Shown here in pieces: positions 26,103-32,935 of a DNA stretch of 35,355 nucleotides. The translations under genes and the position numbers were made by a program. Location: assembly GCF_008641105.1 (NCBI RefSeq), contig NZ_VTTI01000004.1, forward strand, positions 373,059 through 408,413, written 5' to 3'. Every line of letters begins with the position of its first letter. Positions within the stretch are counted from its first letter, which is position 1. The notes below the pieces were generated by a model that saw nothing but the letters and a program-made list of their open reading frames with translations, ran no database searches and was not told the origin of the DNA. The DNA comes from Halopseudomonas salina. GTDB lineage: Bacteria > Pseudomonadota > Gammaproteobacteria > Pseudomonadales > Pseudomonadaceae.

Positions 26103-27794
26103 TTAATTGGTCACAGGCTGAGGCGGCGTCGGTTTGCTTGTACCCGTATGCTGGTTCGGATTTTCTTCCGAATCCTTCCTGTCAAACACCTTGCCATCGA
26201 TGATTGAGCGTGGGTCCAGGTGTTCAAGCCCCACTTCTTTGAGAATGGAATCCAGCAGTGGCACGTTGGCGCGATGTTTCAACATGGCATTAACCAGCTG
26301 ATCCGAGAGGTTTGATCCACCTCCGTTGCTGCTGCCTTCAGCCGCGCCCCCACCGTTGAAACCCGGTGCGCCGCTTATATCGAAGATCTTGATGCTGTCG
26401 ATCTTCTCGGCCGGCTTCATGGCCTGCTCCATGATCTTCGGCAGTTGGGCAATCATCTCCATCTTCTCGGCGAACGCCACCTGCTCCCGACTCAGCAGGT
26501 TTTTCGCTTCGTTCAGCTGACGCGCGCCCTCAGCCTCCGCCTCAGCTTTGACTTTAATCGCGCCGGCTTCCGCATCGGCGGTCACACGAATGGCGTCAGC
26601 TTCATCAGTAGCGGCTGCCTTGCGCGCCTCTGCTTCTACTGTCACGCCAATGGCTTCGCGCTCGGCGCTTTCCTGTGCCTTGATCACGACAATGCGTTTT
26701 TCCCGCTCAGCACGTGCGGTTTCACGCACGGTGATTACTCCCTCCTCCTTGGCGACTGCCTGGGCGCGAGCTTCATCCGCCTCCGCCGCGGCGCGGGACT
26801 CATCCTTCGACTTCTCTGCGACAGCAATTTTCTGATCCTGCTTGGAGAGCTCCAGACGTTTACTCTTTTCGATGTCGCGATTCTGGGTTTCTTCTTCCAT
26901 GGCAATGCGCGCCAGCTCCACCGCGCGGTTGGCGGTGATGTCCGCCTCCTCGGCTTCGCGACGGCGTTCTGCGCCCACCCGCGCTATATCGGATTGCTGA
27001 CTGGCACGACGGTTTTCAATCTGCTGTGTCTGCTCCAGGCGAGCAAATTCCTCGTCCTGTTGGATACCCAGTTTGCGCTTGGCGGCATCGGTCGATTTCA
27101 TCTGAATCTCGACCATGGTTTCCTGTTCAATGTCGTTGCGAATCTTGCGGCGCGATTCAAGCTGCTCGGTAAGCTTGGTAAGACCTTCAGCGTCAAAGGC
27201 GTTTTCCGCGTTGAAGTATTCCTTGGCCGTTTGGTCCAGGCCAGTCAGGGAAACAGATTCCAGTTCAAGACCGTTCTTGAACAGGTCTTCGGCGCAGCTG
27301 GTCTGAACTTCCTGCACAAAGGACACCCGCTCTTCATGGAGTTGTTCCATGGTCATACCCGCCGCCACAGACCGGAGTACATCCACAAATTTACCCTCGA
27401 TCAGTTCCTTGAGCTCCTCGGGACGCTGCGTGCGCGCTCCAAGGGTTTGCGCAGCGGTGGCAATGGACTCGTTATCAGGTTTAACCCGCACGTAGAATTC
27501 GGCGGTCACATCAACGCGCAGGCGGTCCTTGGTAATCAGCGCCTGATCATTTGCCCGCCGCACCTCCAGCCGCAAGGTGTTCATGTTCACGTAGATGATC
27601 TCGTGCAGCACCGGGAACACCATGGCGCCGCCGTCCTTGATTATTTTCTCCCCGCCAAAACCTGTCCGTACAAACGCCCGTTCCTTGTTTGCGCGGGTAT
27701 AAAGTCGCGCAAGAATGACGCCGAGCACTAACAGAGCAAAAAAACTGACACCTGCAACAATCAATACAAAAGCGAGGTTACTTGCATTTCCCAT
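26103..27794 (-). CDS. yqiK: Flotillin-like protein (YqiK type)
   Basis: A 563-residue protein. One membrane segment (residues 8-29) is followed by the SPFH domain (about 40-230; RTGFGGEKIIKDGGAMVFPVLHE is the typical start) and a long Glu/Ala/Arg-rich coiled coil (about 240-460), then a Gly/Ser-rich linker and a polar tail. Flotillins oligomerise into membrane microdomains. E. coli YqiK is encoded next to YqiJ, as here. Its ATG overlaps the YqiJ stop by one base, so the two are translated together. The gene is full length without defects. Confidence 0.92.
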   Translation of the reverse strand: MGNASNLAFVLIVAGVSFFALLVLGVILARLYTRANKERAFVRTGFGGEKIIKDGGAMVFPVLHEIIYVNMNTLRLEVRRANDQALITKDRLRVDVTAEFYVRVKPDNESIATAAQTLGARTQRPEELKELIEGKFVDVLRSVAAGMTMEQLHEERVSFVQEVQTSCAEDLFKNGLELESVSLTGLDQTAKEYFNAENAFDAEGLTKLTEQLESRRKIRNDIEQETMVEIQMKSTDAAKRKLGIQQDEEFARLEQTQQIENRRASQQSDIARVGAERRREAEEADITANRAVELARIAMEEETQNRDIEKSKRLELSKQDQKIAVAEKSKDESRAAAEADEARAQAVAKEEGVITVRETARAEREKRIVVIKAQESAEREAIGVTVEAEARKAAATDEADAIRVTADAEAGAIKVKAEAEAEGARQLNEAKNLLSREQVAFAEKMEMIAQLPKIMEQAMKPAEKIDSIKIFDISGAPGFNGGGAAEGSSNGGGSNLSDQLVNAMLKHRANVPLLDSILKEVGLEHLDPRSIIDGKVFDRKDSEENPNQHTGTSKPTPPQPVTN

Positions 27795-28480
27795 TATCTG
27801 ATTCCTTGATTTTTTTCGTTATCCAGAACGGAGGAGTCGCCCTTTATTACAACAAACTGGTTGCCCTCACGCCGCACTATAAGCAGCGGCATGCCTGGCC
27901 CGAAGGGTCCGTGCCCTTCCTCGGCCAGCACCATTACATAGTGCGTTTGGCCATGTTGGTCGCGCACTCGCGCTTCGGCCGAATGGCCGCTGCTTGACTG
28001 ACCAATGGTGACAACAGCTTCACGGCCGATGAGCGTTTCCAGCGACACCGAGGAGGTCTCGTTTTTTGGCATGACGGCTTCGAGGGCAGACGCCCCCCAG
28101 CGCGTGAACGGCAGCGCTATCAGAAAAGCGAGGGGGACGGACACCAGTGCCGGCAACATGACGCCAAGCGCACTGTTGAGCGCAAAATTCATGGCCAGAC
28201 CAATACAGCCAAAGGCGGTCAGAAAGATCACCAACAACATCAGAATGGGTACCTTGCCCACCTTCAGCCAGCCCAGAAGCCGCGACAAAGCCGAGTTTGA
28301 TCCTGCATCTGCCACTTCGAAATCGGAGTTGACGCTGAAGTCCGGAATGAACGAATCGAGCATGTTTCCCAGGCCGACACCCACCACGGCCCCCACACCC
28401 TCGAACACTCCGATGATCACCATCAGTGTCAGCGCGATCGCGAACGGAATGTTGGCGTTTGCCAATAGTAGATCGAGCAC
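27794..28480 (-). CDS. yqiJ: YqiJ-like membrane protein with an OB-fold C-terminal domain
   Basis: A 228-residue protein starting with GTG at 28480, next to the pspA stop. Hydrophobic segments lie near residues 12-40, 70-95 and 95-120. The C-terminal part (about 140-215) has an NfeD-like OB fold: ETLIGREAVVTIGQSSSGHSAEARVRDQHGQTHYVMVLA. NfeD-type OB proteins bind SPFH proteins and help them assemble, and in E. coli the YqiJ/YqiK pair does so. The overlap with flotillin supports this. I know no enzymatic activity for the family. Confidence 0.9.
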   Translation of the reverse strand: MLDLLLANANIPFAIALTLMVIIGVFEGVGAVVGVGLGNMLDSFIPDFSVNSDFEVADAGSNSALSRLLGWLKVGKVPILMLLVIFLTAFGCIGLAMNFALNSALGVMLPALVSVPLAFLIALPFTRWGASALEAVMPKNETSSVSLETLIGREAVVTIGQSSSGHSAEARVRDQHGQTHYVMVLAEEGHGPFGPGMPLLIVRREGNQFVVIKGDSSVLDNEKNQGIR

Positions 28481-28481
28481 C

Positions 28482-29153
28482 TCAGCCTTCCTTTTTCAGT
28501 GCCGCCAACCGCTCCGCAACCCGGTTTTTACGGTGCAACTCCTCCAACTCGGCGCGCGCGGAAGCGTCACCGGTCTCAGCTCCAGTGGGCAACCCCGTGA
28601 CAGAGGCTTTAACACGGGCAACTGCGCCTCCAGCTTTCTCGACCCGGCGCTCGATTGAAGAGCCGCTGGCAGAGCTTCCAGTTTCACCCGTCAGCTGTCC
28701 CGCGTCCGCGCGCTTGCGATCACGGATAACCTGCAGATCCCGCTCCATTTCTTCCTGCTTGGAACGCAACCCCGACAAATAGCGGTTCAGTTCCTGTTCC
28801 TCTTGCTGGGTAGTTGCCACTAGGCTTTCGATAATAGGAAGCCGGTCCTCTATGCCCACAAGTTCATTCACTCCTGCTTCTGCAAGATCGTCGCGCCCCT
28901 GCTGCAAGGCCGTCTGTATCTGAGCCTTGAGATCTTCCGCCCGCCTATTCAGTGACGACAGCTCCCGGTTGGCATTGTGCCTATTGGCCTGCTTGCGCCC
29001 AATCTCCGCCCGTACTTCATCAATAGCCCGATCAACTTCTTCGATCGCCTGACGGGCCACCACCTCCGGCGCCACATTCTCTGTCGCATCGACCACCGAG
29101 GTAAAAGTTCCGCCAACCAGCCGGGCAACACGGCCAAGTAATGATTCGCTCAT
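28482..29153 (-). CDS. PspA/IM30 family protein
   Basis: A 223-residue, highly charged helical protein of the PspA/IM30 (ESCRT-III-like) family: RVARLVGGTFTSVVDATENVAPEVVARQAIEEVDRAIDEVRAEIGRKQA is the typical N-terminal pair of helices. The AAGGAG ribosome-binding site upstream of the ATG is strong. PspA and IM30 form rods or rings on damaged inner membranes. This member stands beside YqiJ and flotillin, not pspBC or pspF, so it belongs to the flotillin-linked branch. A Ser/Gly-rich linker at about 150-165 precedes the C-terminal helix. Confidence 0.9.
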   Translation of the reverse strand: MSESLLGRVARLVGGTFTSVVDATENVAPEVVARQAIEEVDRAIDEVRAEIGRKQANRHNANRELSSLNRRAEDLKAQIQTALQQGRDDLAEAGVNELVGIEDRLPIIESLVATTQQEEQELNRYLSGLRSKQEEMERDLQVIRDRKRADAGQLTGETGSSASGSSIERRVEKAGGAVARVKASVTGLPTGAETGDASARAELEELHRKNRVAERLAALKKEG

Positions 29154-29230
29154 AGGTGTATCTCCTTAGGGGTTCCATCCGTTAATTGTTTGCTTCTACC
29201 AGCCCGCAATAGTGCTGCTCTTCTTATCCT

Positions 29231-29515
29231 CTAAATATCAAAACCATCGATATCATCTTTGAAAGGCTTGCAGACCGTACGGAGCCCGCCAGAAAGCACC
29301 CTGAAAGGAATATCGATTGCCAATTCAATACAATCGAGAACGGAAAATTTGTCGGAGCTATCACGCCTTGGCTTAACGTAATGGGCAAGGACAAAGCAGC
29401 CTATGGCCCAGGCAAGGACCAGGAAATCAAAGCCATTCACAAACAGGTCGAAAACCAGATAGAGGCCAAAACAGAAAAGCGCAACGGCAGCGAATAATCT
29501 GGCAGCGTCAATCAT
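29231..29515 (-). CDS. Small two-pass membrane protein upstream of pspA
   Basis: A 94-residue protein. Two hydrophobic segments (about 4-24 and 30-47) are followed by a charged cytoplasmic-like tail (KPRRDSSDKFSVLDCIELAIDIPFRVLSGGLRTVCKPFKDDIDGFDI), in which residues 60-80 may form an amphipathic helix. I do not recognise a family. It lies 77 bases before pspA on the same strand, so it is probably the first gene of the pspA-yqiJ-flotillin-lipoprotein operon. It also marks the end of the chromosomal backbone, as cassette sequences begin to the right. Confidence 0.65.
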   Translation of the reverse strand: MIDAARLFAAVALFCFGLYLVFDLFVNGFDFLVLAWAIGCFVLAHYVKPRRDSSDKFSVLDCIELAIDIPFRVLSGGLRTVCKPFKDDIDGFDI

Positions 29516-29816
29516 GTCTTGGCTCCACTAAATTTGATCGGCATGGAAACGCCTTTTTCTATTCGCCATAACCCAGGCGCACTTACGCGCGGCCCTGTTC
29601 CCGAGGGAGTAGAAGAATTGCGTTAAATCAGCTTTGAAAGGAGTGCAGGCGACTCTTGCCTGGAGGCGGGATGTAGCTCGCATTCCTTTGCGTAGGACGA
29701 GATTAATCCAGGGGGCTATTAGACGTCCAAGATAATTTTCAGCGGCTGTGATGCGCGCCCAAAAACACAAACCCCGGCAGAGGCCGGGGAATGATCTGGA
29801 GGGCTAGCGCATCCTC
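29516..29816. other. Non-coding region at the junction of backbone and cassette array
   Basis: The region holds the terminator at 29761-29789 but no gene I can support. A minus-strand open frame (29528-29770) starts with TTG inside the terminator and lacks a ribosome-binding site. I see no attC pair here. Promoters for the small membrane protein and pspA should lie near 29516-29600. Confidence 0.5.
29761..29789 (-). terminator. Terminator between the last cassette and the backbone operon
   Basis: CCCCGGC (29772-29778) pairs with GCCGGGG (29783-29789) around AGAG. On the minus strand the stem is followed by TTTGTGTTTTT, a broken U-tract. It would stop minus-strand transcription from the lysE cassette from running into the pspA operon. 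Confidence 0.55.
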
Positions 29817-29965
29817 GCGCCTAATTCGCACTGCCGCATGCCGCCGCGGGGGTCACGTTCAATTGCGCGAGGAAGGGGTGGCAATCACAGCTGACACCTG
29901 GTTAAGGGCTGGTTTTAGCCAGTCCCAGAGAGCGTAGCGAACATCTTGAACATTTGGTTAGGCGC
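29817..29965 (-). other. Degenerate attC site of the lysE cassette
   Basis: On the minus strand GCGCCTAAC (29965-29957) and AATTAGGCGC (29826-29817) are inverted copies of each other apart from the recombination G, which is A here. The lysE stop lies inside the first box. The site is 149 bp and its inner part has a stem (GGCT...AGCC). Loss of the G suggests a fixed end. Confidence 0.45.
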
Positions 29966-30587
29966 TCGCACGTTTGCTTCCTGCGAGCAGACCAGCAGCA
30001 GCAAGATATACGACGCCAGTGATTCGATTAAAAAGCTTGGCGCGAAGTGGTTGCTGGAGCCAATGTTTGGCTCTGGACGCTGAAAGCGCATAGATGGTAA
30101 GCCACATCAACTCAAAGAATATGAATGTGACACCGAGCAGTAGAAACTGCGGAGCGTGAGGCTCACTCGGGATGATGAATTGCGGAAAGAGTGCGCCAAA
30201 AAAGAGAAGAGCCTTTGGATTACTCGCTCCGACTAGTAGACCTTGAGCGAAGAGGCGCTTTCTTGTGGACACCACTGCAGCGCCGGAGACGTCAATATCC
30301 CTGGTGGAAGAAAGAATGGACGAAATGCCGAGGTATGCAAGATAGGCCGCGCCTAACCATTTAAGGGCGGTGAACAGCACCTCTGACGCTGCAAGGGCTG
30401 CGCCCAAGCCAAGAGCCGACAACGCCATGATCCCCACGATTGCGGTTGTACTCCCTAGCGAAGCAATGAGTGCTTTGCGCGCCCCGTGGTTGACTGAAGT
30501 AGAGACGCACATCAGCACACTAGGCCCAGGGGTGACGGTGAGAACAACGACCGCCGTTACATAGATAAGCCAGGTGGAGAGGGTCAT
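29958..30587 (-). CDS. LysE/RhtB family amino-acid exporter
   Basis: A 209-residue protein with about six membrane segments. The N-terminal VVVLTVTPGPSVLMCVSTSVNHGARKALIASLGSTTAIVGIM is the typical LysE/RhtB start (TPGP and the G/N pattern). VGASNPKALLFFGALFPQFI in the fourth segment is likewise diagnostic. It probably exports amino acids such as homoserine, threonine, leucine or lysine, or related toxic compounds; the substrate is not readable. Its TAA stop lies within the R'' box of the following attC-like site, as in integron cassettes. It is the last gene of the array next to the chromosomal backbone and looks intact. The only weakness is the poor start context; a weak purine stretch (CTACAGGAA) precedes the ATG. 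Confidence 0.9.
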   Translation of the reverse strand: MTLSTWLIYVTAVVVLTVTPGPSVLMCVSTSVNHGARKALIASLGSTTAIVGIMALSALGLGAALAASEVLFTALKWLGAAYLAYLGISSILSSTRDIDVSGAAVVSTRKRLFAQGLLVGASNPKALLFFGALFPQFIIPSEPHAPQFLLLGVTFIFFELMWLTIYALSASRAKHWLQQPLRAKLFNRITGVVYLAAAGLLAGSKRASA

Positions 30588-30627
30588 GGAAGATGTTCCT
30601 GTAGCGCATGGTGATAGTTGAATTACG

Positions 30628-30664
30628 CGCTAACGCCCGGCACGTGTGCAGCCAATTGTCAAAG
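30628..30664 (-). other. Truncated attC remnant after the parE-like gene
   Basis: On the minus strand CTTTGAC, with the toxin stop, starts a short segment ending CCGGGCGTTAGCG. The GGGCGTTAG end is like the R' end of the neighbouring attC sites, but only about 37 bases lie between the boxes, so most of the site is missing. Confidence 0.4.
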
Positions 30665-30952
30665 CCTGCCAAGCCAGTACTGATGACGTCGCCGGTCATG
30701 GGCAACAGCCAGAACTTGAAAGCCATAAGGCTTCTCTCGGTAAAGGATGGATAGCGGAAATCTGTGAAGGGGCACTCTACGAATATCTGGCGGCAATTCG
30801 ACTTGCCAGGCTCTTGGTGACGCACCAAGTAAACTGGCTAGGGCCTCAAATTCCTCCGTGAAGGCACCACCCAATCCCGGAACCTTTGACTCGTAATAGC
30901 CAACTGATTCGAGAAACTCGGCTTACGCTGCCGGGTGAAAATAATAATTCAT
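30659..30952 (-). pseudogene. ParE/RelE-type toxin gene with an in-frame stop at codon 10
   Basis: The ATG at 30952 overlaps the antitoxin stop (ATGA), as in TA operons. The reading frame gives MNYYFHPAA, then TAA at 30925-30923, then AEFLESVGYYESKVPGLGGAFTE... and so on to the stop at 30659. The rest is a clear ParE-type toxin: VELPPDIRRVPLHRFPLSILYRE and VLAVAHDRRRHQYW. Without the TAA the product would be 97 residues, the normal length. One base change from GAA or CAA to TAA explains it. Internal starts would lose the first helix. So the toxin is probably inactive, or made only by restart or readthrough. Confidence 0.8.
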
Positions 30953-31173
30953 TTGATCAGGGCTTTAGCCTTCCGCATGACATCCTCACCGGACACCGCC
31001 CGAACTGAGCCATTATCGAGTTCTTTGCTTCTTCGCCGAGCCTCAAGCAAGCAATCGGACCTGAGCTCTTCTTCTGACGGAGACTCAAGACTCAGAACCA
31101 GTCGCTGGATCAGTTGGGCTCGCTCCTCCCTGGGAAGGTGGAGCGCCTCGTCTTCAATTTTCTGGAGATTCAT
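30949..31173 (-). CDS. Antitoxin of addiction-module type (unstable antitoxin family), partner of the broken ParE-like toxin
   Basis: A 74-residue protein starting at the ATG at 31173 after GAGAGG; a longer frame reaching into the attC is not supported. The sequence (LQKIEDEALHLPREERAQLIQRLVLSLE) matches the addiction-module antitoxin family that often pairs with ParE-type toxins. Its stop overlaps the toxin start. With the toxin broken, the pair may have lost its addictive function, yet the antitoxin frame remains open. Confidence 0.8.
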   Translation of the reverse strand: MNLQKIEDEALHLPREERAQLIQRLVLSLESPSEEELRSDCLLEARRRSKELDNGSVRAVSGEDVMRKAKALIK

Positions 31174-31248
31174 GGAAGAAACCTCTCGTTCGCGTATCGG
31201 CCAATTCTGGCACGGATGGGCGCTTGGTGCCACGGCTCAGCTTTTTGG

Positions 31249-31326
31249 CTTTAACGCTTTGCTCACGCGCCGGTTTGTAGCCGCGGAGGGGCGGAGAATC
31301 GGTCGCCATGCAGTCGATTGTTAAAT
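31249..31326 (-). other. attC site upstream of the antitoxin of the broken parDE-type cassette
   Basis: A 78-bp site. On the minus strand the R'' box ATTTAAC is at 31326-31320 and the R' box GTTAAAG at 31255-31249. The middle contains TCTCCGCCCCTCCGCGGCTACAAACC, shared in this form with the sites at 31883 and 32538. It belongs to the cassette carrying the inverted yefM-yoeB. Confidence 0.75.
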
Positions 31327-31371
31327 CCTTTTACGTACGGTATCCTGATCATGTTCAATATCCTGTACAGG
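31318..31371 (+). promoter_or_regulatory. yefM promoter overlapping the attC end, with a TGTACA palindrome
   Basis: TTGTTA (31318-31323), a 17-base spacer and TATCCT (31341-31346) form a plausible promoter. Its -35 box lies in the attC R'' box. CCTGTACAGG at 31362-31371, just before the start, is a perfect palindrome with the TGTACA core that YefM binds in E. coli. Autoregulation by YefM is likely. Confidence 0.55.
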
Positions 31372-31380
31372 AAAAGCCTT

Positions 31381-31632
31381 ATGGATGCCATTAGCTACAC
31401 AGCCGCTAGAACCAACCTAGCAAAAACCATGGAACAGGTCTGTGAAGACCATTCCCCTGTGATCATCACAAGGAGCAAGTCGCAGTCCGTGGTAATGATC
31501 TCCCTTGATGACTACGAGGCCCTGCAAGAAACTGCATACCTCCTGCGCGCACCAAGAAACGCAAGGCGTTTGCTGGACTCCGCTGCCGAGCTGGAGCAAG
31601 GCGGTGGCCAAGAGAAGGAACTTCTTGAATGA
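31381..31632 (+). CDS. yefM: Antitoxin YefM
   Basis: An 83-residue Phd/YefM family antitoxin. The ATG at 31381 is preceded by AGGAAAA; the longer frame runs back through the promoter. AISYTAARTNLAKTMEQV is the typical DNA-binding N-terminus, and SVVMISLDDYEALQETAYLL is the conserved central part. It overlaps the yoeB start by four bases (ATGA). It lies on the plus strand, opposite to the other cassettes. Confidence 0.9.
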   Translation: MDAISYTAARTNLAKTMEQVCEDHSPVIITRSKSQSVVMISLDDYEALQETAYLLRAPRNARRLLDSAAELEQGGGQEKELLE

Positions 31633-31883
31633 AACTTATCTTCTCCGAGAATGCCTGGGAAGATTATCTGTACTGGCAGAAAACCGACAAAAAGATTCTT
31701 AACCGAATCAACAAGCTGGTCAAAGAGACCAAGCGAGAACCATTCGAAGGTGTTGGCAAACCAGAACCCCTCAAACACAGCCTTGCGGGGTACTGGTCTC
31801 GCCGGATAAATGAAGAACACCGAATAGTTTACAAGGCCACGGATGACGCTTTGCTTATCGCCCAGCTCCGGTATCACTACTGA
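31629..31883 (+). CDS. yoeB: Toxin YoeB, ribosome-dependent mRNA endonuclease
   Basis: An 84-residue protein, the same length as E. coli YoeB. The catalytic set is all present at the E. coli positions: Glu46, Arg65 and the C-terminal His83-Tyr84. Segments NAWEDYLYWQKTDKKILNRIN, REPFEG and YWSRRINEEHRIVY are typical. YoeB cuts mRNA in the ribosome and is neutralised by YefM. Its stop (31881-31883) touches the attC box that also borders the stop of the next, opposite gene. Confidence 0.92.
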   Translation: MKLIFSENAWEDYLYWQKTDKKILNRINKLVKETKREPFEGVGKPEPLKHSLAGYWSRRINEEHRIVYKATDDALLIAQLRYHY

Positions 31884-31961
31884 TCTAACGCCCGAACTCA
31901 CGGACCAGTTTGTAGCCGCGGAGCGGCGGAGAAATTGTCCGGCAACAGCTACTGGTTATGC
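31883..31961 (-). other. attC site between two convergent toxin genes
   Basis: A 79-bp site. On the minus strand R'' is GCATAAC (31961-31955) and R' is GTTAGAT (31889-31883), preceded by TTCGGGC. The central core TCCGCCGCTCCGCGG matches the site at 32538-32616. Stops of yoeB (plus) and the Txe-like gene (minus) abut its two ends. Confidence 0.8.
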
Positions 31962-31962
31962 A

Positions 31963-32226
31963 TTATTCGTAGTGGCTCCAGAGGCGGAGCACTTTTACCA
32001 CTTTCTCCTCTTCAAGCACTTGGTATACCAGGCGGTGCTGGATATTGATGCGGCGTGAATAAGCACCCGCAAGATCACCAATAAGCTTCTCAAACGGGGG
32101 TGGCTTGCGATACGGATCTTCTGCAATTAGTGCCAACAACTCTTGGGCTTTTGGCTTGAGGCCGCTGGAGGCCAGCTTCTTTGCGTCCTTCTGGGCTTGT
32201 TTGGTGTAAACCAACTTCCATGTCAC
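31963..32226 (-). CDS. Txe/YoeB family toxin
   Basis: An 87-residue protein: MTWKLVYTKQAQKDAKKLASSGLK is the typical Txe start, DPYRKPPPFEKLIGDLAGAYSRRINIQHRLVYQV the core, and LRLWSHYE the C-terminal His-Tyr end. These residues fit the ribosome-dependent mRNA cleavage site of the YoeB/Txe family. It overlaps its antitoxin gene by four bases (ATGA). The TAA stop is followed after one base by the R'' box of the attC. Confidence 0.9.
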   Translation of the reverse strand: MTWKLVYTKQAQKDAKKLASSGLKPKAQELLALIAEDPYRKPPPFEKLIGDLAGAYSRRINIQHRLVYQVLEEEKVVKVLRLWSHYE

Positions 32227-32465
32227 CAGTTCAGCTCCTCATCGCATTCATCCACGGAGGTATCCATTCCCTCACGAATAGACTCACGCATACCCGGTAC
32301 GGACAGTAGGTAAAGCGTTTCCTGAATGGCAGACCAGTCATCCTCCGAGATCAGAACAGCTTTGTTTCGCTTGCCCATAATGACGATTGGCTGGTGGGAT
32401 TCGGCAGTCTCGTCAATCAACCGATAAAGGTTGCTGCGCGCCTCAGTTGCTGTGATTCCAGTCAT
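32223..32465 (-). CDS. Phd/YefM family antitoxin (partner of the Txe-like toxin)
   Basis: An 80-residue protein. TGITATEARSNLYRLIDETAESHQPIVIMGKRNKAVLISEDDWSAIQETLYLL matches the Phd/YefM family, with the DNA-binding N-terminal half and an acidic toxin-binding tail (DTSVDECDEELNW). The last four bases overlap the toxin start. A promoter lies just upstream (32498-32525). It is distinct in sequence from the yefM at 31381, so the two pairs are separate systems and not a recent duplicate. Confidence 0.88.
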   Translation of the reverse strand: MTGITATEARSNLYRLIDETAESHQPIVIMGKRNKAVLISEDDWSAIQETLYLLSVPGMRESIREGMDTSVDECDEELNW

Positions 32466-32497
32466 GACGCACCTCTTGCGTGATCAACTTTTCACCA

Positions 32498-32525
32498 AGT
32501 GTACGCTTCCAAGCACGTACGTCAA
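32498..32525 (-). promoter_or_regulatory. Promoter of the Phd/YefM-Txe cassette
   Basis: On the minus strand TTGACG (32525-32520), a 16-base spacer and TACACT (32503-32498) make a good sigma-70 promoter about 33 bases before the antitoxin ATG. The upstream bases repeat TGACGTGCGTC and TGACGTACGTG, which could be operator half-sites. Confidence 0.6.
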
Positions 32526-32537
32526 GACGCACGTCAT

Positions 32538-32616
32538 GCATAACGTGCGAACTCATGGACCGGTTTGTAGCCGCGAAGCGGCGGAAAATCGGTCGCTGTG
32601 CAGCCGTTGGTTATGC
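32538..32616 (-). other. attC site of the higBA cassette
   Basis: A 79-bp site. On the minus strand R'' is GCATAAC (32616-32610), which contains the higA TAA stop, and R' is GTTATGC (32544-32538). The inner core CCGCCGCTTCGCGGCTACAAACCGGTC is flanked by matching stems (GACCG/CGGTC). Confidence 0.8.
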
Positions 32617-32925
32617 CCTGTGCCCGATTTCTGATACAGCACTCCACGGACGAATGTTCTTCAGTTGATCCTCAAGGGCATCTTCCGCAATCTCAGTGTC
32701 GTAGGCCGCCTGAGCTCGCAACCAATAGCCATTGGACAAACCAAAGAAGCGACAAAGTCGCAGGTCCGTGTCTGCGGTTATCGAACGCTTTCCAGCAATA
32801 ATCTGGCCGATTCTCTGAGCAGGCACCCCAATTTCTTTGGCCAAACGGTATTGAGAAATACCCATTGGCTCAAGAAACTCTTCCTTCAGTAACTCGCCTG
32901 GCGTTACAGCTTCAATGTTGCGCAT
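32611..32925 (-). CDS. higA: HigA family antitoxin (XRE type)
   Basis: A 104-residue protein with a GGAGG site just before the ATG. The helix-turn-helix reads GISQYRLAKEIGVPAQRIGQIIAGKRSITADTDLRLCRFFGLSNGYWLRAQ, typical of the HigA/VapI family, which represses its own operon. It is the second gene, after the toxin, as usual for higBA. The TAA stop lies in the R'' box of the cassette's attC. Confidence 0.9.
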   Translation of the reverse strand: MRNIEAVTPGELLKEEFLEPMGISQYRLAKEIGVPAQRIGQIIAGKRSITADTDLRLCRFFGLSNGYWLRAQAAYDTEIAEDALEDQLKNIRPWSAVSEIGHRA

Positions 32926-32935
32926 GAGTCACCTC

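Noticed and set aside
26445..27731. 428-residue open frame on the plus strand
   Set aside because: It is the antisense shadow of the flotillin gene, produced by its Glu/Ala-rich coiled-coil codons.
29563..29640. Possible further attC (CCATAAC ... GTTAAAT)
   Set aside because: The two boxes are not complementary to each other and the inner arms do not pair.
29528..29770. 80-residue open frame on the minus strand next to the cassette array
   Set aside because: It begins with TTG inside the terminator stem region, has no ribosome-binding site and no recognisable domain.
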